Counted from the first letter of the stretch, positions 1 to 7,656 are shown. The stretch: DNA of 8,099 bases from Paludibacter sp. (GCA_030655595.1 JAUSNQ010000157.1:1-8099), one strand, 5' to 3'. The notes: generated by a model not told the origin, from the letters alone. Numbers and translations: made by a program.

Positions 1-1
1 G

Positions 2-46
2 TCCTTCGGAATGGATATCGCCAAGTATAAATTAGATAAAGAGTAA
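2..46 (+). CDS. rpoA: RNA polymerase alpha subunit, C-terminal end (partial)
   Basis: Only the last 14 codons and the TAA stop are in the window; they read SFGMDIAKYKLDKE. A short Lys/Asp-rich tail of this kind, ending six bases before an L17 gene, fits the alpha subunit of RNA polymerase, which lies directly upstream of rplQ in the alpha operon of most bacteria. The call rests mainly on this gene order, because the fragment is too short for domain evidence. The gene begins outside the left edge. Confidence 0.75.
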   Translation, partial: SFGMDIAKYKLDKE

Positions 47-52
47 GGAAAA

Positions 53-682
53 ATGAGACATAATAAAAAATTCAATCATTTAGGCCGTAAAACGGCACAC
101 AGGAAATCCATGTTGGCGAATATGTCGATTTCTTTGATTCAACATAAGAGAATTACGACTACGCTTGCCAAAGCCAAGGCTTTACGTGTGTATGTTGAAC
201 CACTGCTGACAAAATCGAAAGATGATACAACGAATTCTCGTCGTGTTGTTTTTAGCCATTTGCAAAACAAGGAGGCCATCACTGAGCTTTTCCAAAACAT
301 CTCGCAAAAGATTGCCGATCGCCCGGGAGGTTACACACGTATCCTTCGTACCGGTTTGCGTATGGGTGATAACGCCGAAATGTGTATCATCGAGCTGGTT
401 GACTACAACGAAAACATGCTGAAAGAAAAAGCAACCAAGAAAGCTGCCCGCACGCGTCGTTCTTCTGTTAAGAAGACTGATGATGCTCCTACCGTTGCTG
501 CTGCTTCTGCTGCTAAAAAGGCCGCTGTTGAAGCTGCTGAGGTAGTTGAAGAAGTGCCTGTGGTGGAAGAAATAGCTGAAGTTGTTGCAGAAGAAGTTCC
601 AGTAGTGGAAGAAACTGCTGAGGTTGTTGCAGAAGAGGTTGTTGCAGAAGAAACTCCAGCGGAAGAAGAAGAGAAAGCATAA
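53..682 (+). CDS. rplQ: 50S ribosomal protein L17 with a long acidic C-terminal extension
   Basis: L17 is a protein of the large ribosomal subunit. Residues 1-119 form the recognisable core: an N-terminal [20 protein letters not shown] stretch, the [19 protein letters not shown] helix region, and the C-terminal [28 protein letters not shown] block. The usual family length is about 115-130 residues, so residues 120-209 are an extension: first basic (Lys/Arg, about 124-141), then Ala/Glu/Val-rich and strongly acidic. Within it a 14-residue unit ([14 protein letters not shown], 167-180) is repeated almost exactly (181-194), with a shorter third copy after it. The ATG is preceded by GGAAAA just after the rpoA stop, so translation is probably coupled. 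The gene ends at an intrinsic terminator and is probably the last gene of the alpha operon. The core call is very secure; the role of the tail is unknown. Confidence 0.97.
   Translation: MRHNKKFNHLGRKTAHRKSMLANMSISLIQHKRITTTLAKAKALRVYVEPLLTKSKDDTTNSRRVVFSHLQNKEAITELFQNISQKIADRPGGYTRILRTGLRMGDNAEMCIIELVDYNENMLKEKATKKAARTRRSSVKKTDDAPTVAAASAAKKAAVEAAEVVEEVPVVEEIAEVVAEEVPVVEETAEVVAEEVVAEETPAEEEEKA
551..652 (+). repeat. 42-bp degenerate tandem repeat in the 3' end of rplQ
   Basis: Positions 551-592 and 593-634 encode [14 protein letters not shown] and [14 protein letters not shown], and 635-652 continue as a truncated third unit (EVVAEE). The DNA copies differ mostly at third codon positions, which suggests an old duplication kept under protein-level selection. 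Confidence 0.8.
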
Positions 683-707
683 TTATTTTCTCGGTATTTA
701 TATTTAG

Positions 708-738
708 AGCGTGTCTTTTTAAGATGCGCTTTTTTTTT
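708..738 (+). terminator. Intrinsic terminator of the rpoA-rplQ operon
   Basis: AGCGTGTCTT (708-717) pairs along all 10 positions with AAGATGCGCT (721-730), including two G-T pairs, around a TTT loop. It is followed by a run of eight T (731-738). It lies 25 bases after the rplQ stop. Confidence 0.88.
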
Positions 739-742
739 GCGC

Positions 743-828
743 ATAAGAAAGCGACCCTACCGAAGTAAGGCCGCTTTAAATGTTTTCACAACGGAATAAT
801 CCTTATTGTGATTTGCTTCAAAAATTGT
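743..828 (-). ncRNA. tracrRNA of the type II-C CRISPR system
   Basis: Read on the minus strand, this RNA starts near 828 and ends near 743, about 85 nt. Its 5' part (829 down to 806) is the anti-repeat. On the plus strand the segment reads TTGTGATTTGC-TTC-A5-TTGTA, the same as the first half of the array repeat apart from one fewer T and one fewer A, so the minus-strand RNA pairs with the crRNA repeat over about 24 nt with two one-base bulges. Next come a small nexus hairpin (GGA-TTAT-TCC, 802-793), a TGT-GAAA-ACA hairpin (790-781), and a terminal hairpin of 13 pairs with a TTCG loop (777-748) followed by a T-rich tail. An independent promoter lies just upstream. Placement next to cas9 is usual for type II-C. 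The 5' and 3' ends are predicted from the promoter and terminator and may be off by a few bases. Confidence 0.9.
748..777 (-). terminator. Terminal hairpin and terminator of the tracrRNA
   Basis: On the minus strand AAAGCGGCCTTAC and GTAGGGTCGCTTT pair at all 13 positions (two G-T pairs) around a TTCG tetraloop. The T-rich sequence CTTTCTTAT overlaps and follows the stem end. The U tract is weak, but the stem is strong. It lies back to back with the rplQ terminator. Confidence 0.75.
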
Positions 829-832
829 AATG

Positions 833-862
833 CAAAAATAAATCAAATATTTTGATTTGCAA
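833..862 (-). promoter_or_regulatory. Predicted promoter of the tracrRNA (Bacteroidota type)
   Basis: On the minus strand TTG (862-860), a 19-base spacer and TATTTTTG (840-833) match the Bacteroidota -33/-7 pattern (TTTG, about 19-21 bases, TAnnTTTG). Transcription would begin about 5-7 bases downstream, near 828-826, which is the first base of the anti-repeat. The match between predicted start and anti-repeat edge supports the call. Confidence 0.7.
840..858. promoter_or_regulatory. Inverted repeat between the tracrRNA and cas9 promoters, possible operator
   Basis: AAATCAAA (840-847) and TTTGATTT (851-858) are perfect inverse complements around TAT. The element fills most of the spacer of the tracrRNA promoter and reaches the TTTG of the predicted cas9 promoter. 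A protein bound here could affect both. In A/T-rich DNA such a palindrome may also be chance; no regulator gene is visible in the window. Confidence 0.4.
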
Positions 863-887
863 GTTAAAATATGAAAAAATATTTTTT
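856..887 (+). promoter_or_regulatory. Predicted cas9-cas1-cas2 promoter
   Basis: TTTG (856-859), a 20-base spacer and TATTTTTT (880-887) match the Bacteroidota TTTG...TAnnTTTG pattern except for the last base. It would start transcription near 892-895, giving a short A/T-rich leader of about 35-40 nt before cas9. It is divergent from the tracrRNA promoter, and the two -33 elements nearly touch. A second, poorer candidate, TAACTTTA (887-894), has no well-placed upstream element. Confidence 0.45.
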
Positions 888-931
888 AACTTTATGACCT
901 CTTAAAATTAACTTTAAAAATTCTAATGATT

Positions 932-3900
932 ATGAAGATATTGGGTTTGGATTTGGGGACAAATAGTATTGGTTGGGCATTGATTGATGCTGAGAATAAT
1001 AAAATTGAGGGCATGGGGAGTCGGATAATTCCGATGAGTCAGGATGTGTTAGGAAAATTTGACAGTGGCAACTCAATATCTCAAACAGCTGAACGTACTG
1101 GATATAGGGGCGTTAGACGATTACGAGAAAGACATCTTTTGCGTCGTGAACGGTTACATAGAGTATTGCATATTATTGGGTATCTTCCCAGACATTATGA
1201 TCAATATATTGATTTTGAAAAACATTTAGGTAAATTTCTGACCGATACAGAGCCAAAGTTGGTATGGAAGGCAAATGAAAAGGGAGAGTTTGAATTTATT
1301 TTCAAAGATTCATTTTCAGAAATGATCAACGATTTTCAAATTACTCAGCCTCAATTATTCGAAAAGGAGAATTTGATTCCTTATGATTGGACTATCTACT
1401 ATCTACGCAAAAAAGCATTACAACAAAAAATTAAAAAGGAAGAGCTTTCTTGGATACTGTTAAATTTTAATCAAAAACGCGGATATTATCAATTAAGGGG
1501 CGAAGAAGAGGAGGAAAATCCAAATAAATTAATAGAATTTCATGCTTTAAAAGTAGTTGATGTTATTGCCGATGAATCTCAAAAAGGTAAAACTGATATT
1601 TGGTATAGTATTATTCTTGATAATGGTTGGGTGTATCGGCGCTCAAGCAAAATAGCTTTATTTGATTGGTTATGTAAAACAAAGGAGTTTATTGTCTCTA
1701 CTGACTTAAATGATGATGGAACTGTGAAAACAGATAATGATGGAAAAGAAAAACGATCATTTCGAGCACCATCAGAAGATGACTGGACACTTGTAAAAAA
1801 GAAAACCGAAACTGATATTTACAATAGTCATCAAACTGTTGGAGCTTATATTTACGAAACTCTACTTAAGAATCCTAAGCAAAAGATAAATGGTAAATTA
1901 GTAAGAACGATTGAGAGACGTTTTTACAAAGATGAATTGAGGTTAATTTTAGAAAAACAAAAAGAGTTTCATCCTGAATTGAACAATCAGGATTTGTTGA
2001 CTGATTGCCTTGAGGAGCTTTATCCAAATAACGAAGCTCATCGAAACACCTTACAGTCAGCTGATTTTACTAAACTATTTCTTAATGACATTATCTTTTA
2101 TCAACGCCCGCTTAAGAGCAAGAAATCGTTGATAAGTAATTGCAAGTTTGAATACCGGGTTTATAAAGATAATGAGGGTAATATCCAAAAAGTACCGATT
2201 AAGTGTGTTGCAAAATCACATCCTTTATATCAGGAACTGAGATTATGGAAATTCGTCAAAGACATGAAAATTTATGAGCGAGAAAAACTTATAGATGGAA
2301 AAATAAAGAGCGATTATAATGTCACAGATGAGTTTCTAAAAACTGAAGATGATTTTGTTGAACTGTTCGAGTGGTTAAACGAACGTAAATCAGTTGATCA
2401 AAAAGGATTTCTTAAGTATCCAAAATTTGGACTTAAAAAAAACTTCGAAAAGTTTCGTTGGAATTATGTTGATAATAAAGATTATCCATGTAATGAAACC
2501 CGCAGCCAAATTGTCAACAAACTTGCGAAACTTACTGATGTTCCGATAGACTTTCTAACACGTCAGAAGGAAATGGAGTTATGGCACATTCTATATTCTG
2601 TTACAGATAAAGAGGAGATAGCAAAAGCATTAAATACTTTTGCCATTAAAAACGGATTATCTGCTGAATTTGTGGATACATTTAAGAAATTTCCCCCATT
2701 TAAAAGTGAATATGGCGCTTATTCGGAAAAGGCCTTGAAAAAATTATTGCCGTTAGTTCGTATGGGCAAGTATTGGAAATACGAAGATATTGATGAGAAA
2801 ACAAAGAGTAGGATAGAAAAGATTATTACAGGAGAGTTTGATAAGTCGATAAAGAATCAGGTGAGAGAAAAGACTATAGATTTAAGTGATCCAAAGCATT
2901 TTCATGGTTTACCCGAATGGCTAGCAGCTTATGTTGTTTACAATCGCCATTCAGAAGCTAGTGAATATATCAAGTGGGAAACATACCACGATTTAGAAAA
3001 TTATTTGGATGATTTCAAGCAGCATTCTCTACGTAATCCGATAGTTGAGCAAGTAATTACGGAAACATTGCGTGTTGTACGTGATATTTGGAAAAAATAT
3101 GGTACGATTTCAGAAATACACGTAGAGTTAGGTCGTGAAATGAAAAATACGGCTGATAAACGTGCCGAGATGACAAAACGAGTATCTGAAAATGAGAATA
3201 CAAATTTACGGATTAAAGCACTATTAGCAGAATTAGCTAATGACAGTCAAGTTGAAAATGTTCGACCTTATTCTCCAAACCAACAAGAAATTCTTAAAAT
3301 ATTCGAAGATGGAGTCATTAAGTCAGGAATTGAAATTCCGGAAGATATAGGTAAAATTATAAAATCAAGTCAGCCAACAAAATCAGAATTAATAAGATAT
3401 AAGTTATGGTTGGAACAAAAATATCGTTCACCTTATACAGGAGAAATGATACCGTTAGGAAAATTATTTACTACAGCGTATCAAGTTGAGCATATTATCC
3501 CTCAATCTCGTTATTTTGATGATTCTTTAAGTAATAAAGTGATATGTGAGTCAGTTGTCAATGGAGATCCATATAAGGATAATCAACTGGGATATGAATT
3601 TATTTCGAAAAATGAAGGACGAATAGTGCCGGAGTTATCCAATAATTCAAAAAGTGTAAAAATATTTACACTTTCAGAATACGAAACATTTGTTAAGCAA
3701 CACTATGCAACTAATCACGGAAAAAGGACGAAACTTTTAATGGAGGATATACCGGATGCTTTTATAGAACGTCAACTAAATGATACACGATATATTTCAA
3801 AAATTGTAAAAGGACTGCTTTCTAATGTTGTTCGTGAACATAATGAAGAGGAGCCTACTTCAAAAAATGTAATATCAACTAACGGAAGTATTACAGATAA

Positions 3901-5494
3901 GTTGAAACATGACTGGGGATTAAATGATGTTTGGAATAGGATTGTTACGCCTCGTTTTGAAAGATTAAACGATTTGACAAGGTCTGAATTATTTGGTCAA
4001 TGGGTTAATAAAGATGGTAAACGAGTATTTCAGACTGAAATGCCCTTGGAGCTTCAAAAAGGATTTAACAAAAAACGTATTGATCATCGTCACCATGCCA
4101 TGGATGCGTTGGTTATTGCTTGTGCAACACGTAGTCATGTGAATTATTTAAATAATGAATCTGCAAAAGCAACAGCAACAGCAACCCGACACGATTTAAA
4201 AAACAAACTCTGTTATAAAGCTAAAACTGATGATAAGGGGAATTATAAATGGCAGTTTGTTAAACCATGGGATACTTTTACACAAGATGCTCAAAACTCA
4301 CTGGAAAATATTGTTGTTAGCTTTAAACAAAACCTCAGGGTAATTAATAAGAGCATAAATTATTATCAACGTTTTGTTGATGGCAAGAAAATTATTGACA
4401 AACAGATCAAAGGAGATAATTGGGCTATTCGTAAGCCTTTGCACAAGGAAACAGTCGCAGGTCAGGTGAACTTACGTTTCAAAAAGCAAGTAAATCTTTC
4501 TGCAGCAATTGATCAGTGGGAAGTGCTTGTAGATAAAAATTTGAAATGCAAAATTAAGCAATTGATCAATGATGGATTAGACAAGAAAAAGATTCTGAAA
4601 TTTTTTGCCGATAAAGATAATAAGTGGTACGATATGGATGTTTCAAAACCAGAAGTTTATTATTTCAGTGATGAAAAAGAAATCCTTGTCGCTTCGAGAA
4701 CTGTTTTAAACGAAAGTTTCAATTCAAAAGTTATCGACAGTATAACTGATCATGGTATTCAAAAGATATTGAAAAAACATTTGGCGAAGTTCAATGAGGA
4801 AAAGGATGGTAAAATTATTGAACATCCCGAAATGGCCTTTTCACAAGAAAGCATTGACGATATGAATAAGAATATTCGAGAGTTAAATGACGGTCATGAT
4901 CATCAACCAATACTGAAAGTTCGAACTTACGAACCCAAAGGAAATAAATTTAATGTTGGGATTACTGGAAATAAAAAAGAGAAATTTGTAGTAGCGGCGA
5001 CTGGTACCAATTTGTTTTTTGCTCTTTATTCAGATACAGAAGGCAGAAGAAGCTTTGATACAATACCTTTAAATATCGTGATTGAGAGGTTAAAACAAGG
5101 TTATCATCCTGTAGAAAAAGAAAAAACTGATGATAAAGGTAATAAATTCTCGCTCTTGTTTTTTCTTAATCCCAATGATATTGTTTATGTCCCGACATTA
5201 GAACAAGTCGAAAGTAGATGTAATTTATGTATAGATGATTTAGATAGAAAACGAATATATACATTTGTTAGTTCAAGTGGAAATAGAGCAGATTTTATTT
5301 TGGCAAATTCAGCATCAACAATTGTGAATAAAAACTTTAAAGATCAGATTAAATTAGGAATAAATTTGCCCATTCAAAATGAATATGGAGTTGGGAGTCC
5401 AAAATCAAAAAATGAAAGAAGTATTACGGGTGAAATGATTAAAGAAATATGTATTAAGCTAAAAATAGATCGCTTAGGAAATATCTCTATCTAA
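932..5494 (+). CDS. cas9: CRISPR-associated endonuclease Cas9, type II-C, large Bacteroidota form
   Basis: RNA-guided DNA endonuclease; with crRNA and tracrRNA it cuts both strands of matching DNA. The frame is open from ATG at 926 (1522 aa), but I prefer the ATG at 932 (1520 aa, MKILGLDLGTNSIGWAL), which gives the usual N-terminus; neither has a Shine-Dalgarno. Residues below count from the 926 ATG. RuvC-I is ILGLDLGTNSIGWAL with D9. The Arg-rich bridge helix is at about 57-85. The recognition lobe covers about 86-720 and includes the KSHPLYQELRLW motif near 430-441. RuvC-II is IHVELGREM with E734. The HNH nuclease is QVEHIIPQSRYFDDSLSNKV with H856, N870 and N879; the H-to-N879 spacing of 23 equals that of SpCas9 H840-N863. 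RuvC-III is DHRHHAMDA with H1057 and D1060. The C-terminal part (about 1061-1522) carries NDIVYVP at 1417-1423 and should hold the PAM-interacting domain. All catalytic residues are intact, so it is probably active. It is much longer than compact II-C Cas9s (about 1000-1100 aa), but Bacteroidota forms usually exceed 1400. Confidence 0.97.
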   Translation: MKILGLDLGTNSIGWALIDAENNKIEGMGSRIIPMSQDVLGKFDSGNSISQTAERTGYRGVRRLRERHLLRRERLHRVLHIIGYLPRHYDQYIDFEKHLGKFLTDTEPKLVWKANEKGEFEFIFKDSFSEMINDFQITQPQLFEKENLIPYDWTIYYLRKKALQQKIKKEELSWILLNFNQKRGYYQLRGEEEEENPNKLIEFHALKVVDVIADESQKGKTDIWYSIILDNGWVYRRSSKIALFDWLCKTKEFIVSTDLNDDGTVKTDNDGKEKRSFRAPSEDDWTLVKKKTETDIYNSHQTVGAYIYETLLKNPKQKINGKLVRTIERRFYKDELRLILEKQKEFHPELNNQDLLTDCLEELYPNNEAHRNTLQSADFTKLFLNDIIFYQRPLKSKKSLISNCKFEYRVYKDNEGNIQKVPIKCVAKSHPLYQELRLWKFVKDMKIYEREKLIDGKIKSDYNVTDEFLKTEDDFVELFEWLNERKSVDQKGFLKYPKFGLKKNFEKFRWNYVDNKDYPCNETRSQIVNKLAKLTDVPIDFLTRQKEMELWHILYSVTDKEEIAKALNTFAIKNGLSAEFVDTFKKFPPFKSEYGAYSEKALKKLLPLVRMGKYWKYEDIDEKTKSRIEKIITGEFDKSIKNQVREKTIDLSDPKHFHGLPEWLAAYVVYNRHSEASEYIKWETYHDLENYLDDFKQHSLRNPIVEQVITETLRVVRDIWKKYGTISEIHVELGREMKNTADKRAEMTKRVSENENTNLRIKALLAELANDSQVENVRPYSPNQQEILKIFEDGVIKSGIEIPEDIGKIIKSSQPTKSELIRYKLWLEQKYRSPYTGEMIPLGKLFTTAYQVEHIIPQSRYFDDSLSNKVICESVVNGDPYKDNQLGYEFISKNEGRIVPELSNNSKSVKIFTLSEYETFVKQHYATNHGKRTKLLMEDIPDAFIERQLNDTRYISKIVKGLLSNVVREHNEEEPTSKNVISTNGSITDKLKHDWGLNDVWNRIVTPRFERLNDLTRSELFGQWVNKDGKRVFQTEMPLELQKGFNKKRIDHRHHAMDALVIACATRSHVNYLNNESAKATATATRHDLKNKLCYKAKTDDKGNYKWQFVKPWDTFTQDAQNSLENIVVSFKQNLRVINKSINYYQRFVDGKKIIDKQIKGDNWAIRKPLHKETVAGQVNLRFKKQVNLSAAIDQWEVLVDKNLKCKIKQLINDGLDKKKILKFFADKDNKWYDMDVSKPEVYYFSDEKEILVASRTVLNESFNSKVIDSITDHGIQKILKKHLAKFNEEKDGKIIEHPEMAFSQESIDDMNKNIRELNDGHDHQPILKVRTYEPKGNKFNVGITGNKKEKFVVAATGTNLFFALYSDTEGRRSFDTIPLNIVIERLKQGYHPVEKEKTDDKGNKFSLLFFLNPNDIVYVPTLEQVESRCNLCIDDLDRKRIYTFVSSSGNRADFILANSASTIVNKNFKDQIKLGINLPIQNEYGVGSPKSKNERSITGEMIKEICIKLKIDRLGNISI

Positions 5495-5539
5495 CAATGA
5501 ATTAAGTAAAAAATTCACAATACTACTGCGGATATTATT

Positions 5540-6797
<1,258 letters not shown>

Positions 6798-6814
6798 ATT
6801 TCAAATAGAATATT

Positions 6815-6827
6815 TGCTAAATTAGCA
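6815..6827. repeat. Small inverted repeat upstream of the toxin-antitoxin promoter
   Basis: TGCTAA and TTAGCA flank a single A, giving a 13-base near-perfect palindrome nine bases before the TTTG of the downstream promoter. It could be an operator for the antitoxin, since such pairs usually repress themselves. It is too short and A/T-rich to be a convincing terminator for cas2. Confidence 0.4.
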
Positions 6828-6835
6828 TAAATTTG

Positions 6836-6865
6836 TTTGTTTGTGAGTATATAAATATATCTTTG
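6836..6865 (+). promoter_or_regulatory. Promoter of the toxin-antitoxin pair (Bacteroidota type)
   Basis: TATCTTTG (6858-6865) is an exact TAnnTTTG element, and TTTG (6836-6839) lies 18 bases upstream within a short TTTG run. Transcription would start near 6871, about 15 bases before the antitoxin ATG. The -7 element is the same eight bases found in every CRISPR repeat of the array. Confidence 0.75.
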
Positions 6866-6885
6866 CAGTAATAAAATTTATCATT

Positions 6886-7098
6886 ATGAATCAGGTAATA
6901 GCACATATCGACATCTCAACGCCAATTGGGCGTAGGTTAGTGAAAGAACTAGAAAAACACAAAAAAACGGTGAAGGTAGAATATCCTTTGCCAGAAGCTA
7001 TCAGCGGACAAAAATGGCATACAATAGAGGAAGTATTTAATGAAGTTGAAAAGGAATTAAACGATCACTATGGTACAAATTTAAAATTGAAATATTAG
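6886..7098 (+). CDS. Probable antitoxin of a type II toxin-antitoxin pair
   Basis: A 70-residue protein directly in front of a RelE/ParE-like toxin gene; the TAG stop and the toxin ATG are separated by one base, the usual arrangement for translationally coupled toxin-antitoxin pairs. The N-terminal part (VIAHIDISTPIGRRLVKELEKH, 4-25) looks like a short strand followed by a basic helix. A basic middle (KKTVKVEYPLP, 26-36) and an acidic C-terminal helix (IEEVFNEVEKELNDHYG, 47-63) follow; the latter could bind the toxin. No clear helix-turn-helix is visible, so DNA binding is not shown. It has its own consensus promoter. The call rests on size, context and resemblance to small Bacteroidota antitoxins; the exact family is not identified. 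Confidence 0.7.
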   Translation: MNQVIAHIDISTPIGRRLVKELEKHKKTVKVEYPLPEAISGQKWHTIEEVFNEVEKELNDHYGTNLKLKY

Positions 7099-7099
7099 T

Positions 7100-7408
7100 A
7101 TGACACGTTTTAATGTCATTATATCTGATGCAGCAAATGAAGATATTAAACAATTATCATATACAATAAAGTTTCAATATAAAGCACCGGTTACTTCTTT
7201 CAAATACGTACAAGGGTTATTAGACGAAATCAAAAAGTTATCTCGTAGCGCTGAATCGTATTCTATACAAACTCGAAAATCACTACAGCAATATGGACCA
7301 TATCCACGTCGTGTAAATTATAAAAAGATGGCAGTTATATACAATGTGATAAATGATGTTGTCTATATTCGCAGGGTAATACCTTCAAATACTATTTCAG
7401 GCTTATAA
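7100..7408 (+). CDS. RelE/ParE-superfamily toxin
   Basis: A 102-residue protein with the order of the RelE/ParE fold: an N-terminal strand (RFNVIISDAANEDI, 3-16), two helices (QLSYTIKFQYK and FKYVQGLLDEIKKLSRS), then a C-terminal sheet with PRRVNYKKMAVIYNVINDVVYIRRVIP (69-95). The R-V-x-Y-K...YxVxxxVVYIRRV pattern is typical of the superfamily. RelE-like members cut mRNA on the ribosome and ParE-like members poison DNA gyrase; this sequence does not let me decide which. It follows the antitoxin by one base and is followed by terminator-like hairpins. Its place between cas2 and the CRISPR array is notable: it may help hold the locus in the genome. It appears full length and intact. Confidence 0.8.
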   Translation: MTRFNVIISDAANEDIKQLSYTIKFQYKAPVTSFKYVQGLLDEIKKLSRSAESYSIQTRKSLQQYGPYPRRVNYKKMAVIYNVINDVVYIRRVIPSNTISGL

Positions 7409-7434
7409 TTTGAAATAAGCATTACAAATAATTG

Positions 7435-7473
7435 ATCCCGGCATCGTTACAAACATCGGGACTTCTTTGTCTT
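7435..7473 (+). terminator. Weak terminator-like hairpin after the toxin gene
   Basis: TCCCG (7436-7440) and CGGGA (7457-7461) pair, with an inner GTT/AAC around ACA, and the T-rich sequence CTTCTTTGTCTT follows. The stem is short and its loop is large, so this is a weak call. Confidence 0.35.
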
Positions 7474-7481
7474 ATAAATCC

Positions 7482-7509
7482 GCTCCAGATTCTTTACCGG
7501 GGCTTTTTT
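7482..7509 (+). terminator. Probable intrinsic terminator of the toxin-antitoxin operon
   Basis: GCTCC (7482-7486) pairs with GGGGC (7499-7503), including one T-G pair, around a 12-base loop, followed at once by TTTTTT (7504-7509) and another T run. It would stop read-through from the toxin gene into the array. Confidence 0.5.
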
Positions 7510-7552
7510 CCTTTTTCTACCTTATACCCCTTAATTATTCAATCAAAAATGT

Positions 7553-7580
7553 TTTGGTTTTAAAATATTTTGTATTTTTG
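7553..7580 (+). promoter_or_regulatory. Possible promoter upstream of the CRISPR array
   Basis: TATTTTTG (7573-7580) is a full TAnnTTTG match, and TTTG (7553-7556) lies 16 bases upstream, shorter than the usual 19-21. The predicted start near 7585-7588 falls just before a long hairpin ending in a T run. It may drive either a small RNA or leader transcription toward the array. Confidence 0.4.
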
Positions 7581-7585
7581 CTTTC

Positions 7586-7656
7586 TGAAAATAACTGTTA
7601 ATAAATGTCTTGCACTGGGTTGTAGTCCCTTTAAGCGGTTTGTTGGCAGTTTTTTT
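7586..7656 (+). ncRNA. Candidate small structured RNA between the toxin-antitoxin pair and the array
   Basis: AACTGTTAATAAAT (7593-7606) pairs at all 14 positions with GTTTGTTGGCAGTT (7638-7651), five of them G-T pairs. Inside, CTTG (7609-7612) pairs with TAAG (7632-7635) and GGG (7617-7619) with CCC (7627-7629) around TTGTAGT. A run of seven T (7650-7656) closes it like an intrinsic terminator, and a promoter-like element ends six bases before the predicted start. No ORF of note is present. I do not recognise an RNA family. It could instead be just a long terminator or part of the array leader, and the G-T-rich stem is only moderately stable. Confidence 0.4.

Noticed and set aside
403..744. 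Minus-strand open frame of 113 codons over the end of rplQ
   Set aside because: It is the mirror of the Ala/Glu/Val-rich tail of L17, giving a Ser/Thr/Ala-rich low-complexity product, and it crosses the rplQ terminator. No promoter or start signal supports it.
850..863. TTTTGATTTGC resembles part of the CRISPR repeat and might be a second repeat remnant near the tracrRNA
   Set aside because: Only TGATTTGC is shared, and the following bases do not continue the repeat. It is better explained as part of the inverted repeat and promoter elements.
4159..4188. GCAACA microsatellite in cas9 (Ala-Thr repeats) as a phase-variation switch
   Set aside because: Only about four six-base units are present and the unit length is a multiple of three, so copy changes would not shift the frame.
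6815..6827. TGCTAA-A-TTAGCA as the terminator of the cas operon
   Set aside because: The stem has six mostly A/T pairs, a one-base loop and no T run directly after it, so it cannot form a proper terminator hairpin; a binding site is more likely.
7577..7600. TTTGCTTTC-like segment upstream of the array as a decayed extra repeat
   Set aside because: Similarity covers about nine bases plus a loose A run. Its distance to the first repeat does not fit the 77-base period, and no matching 3' half follows.
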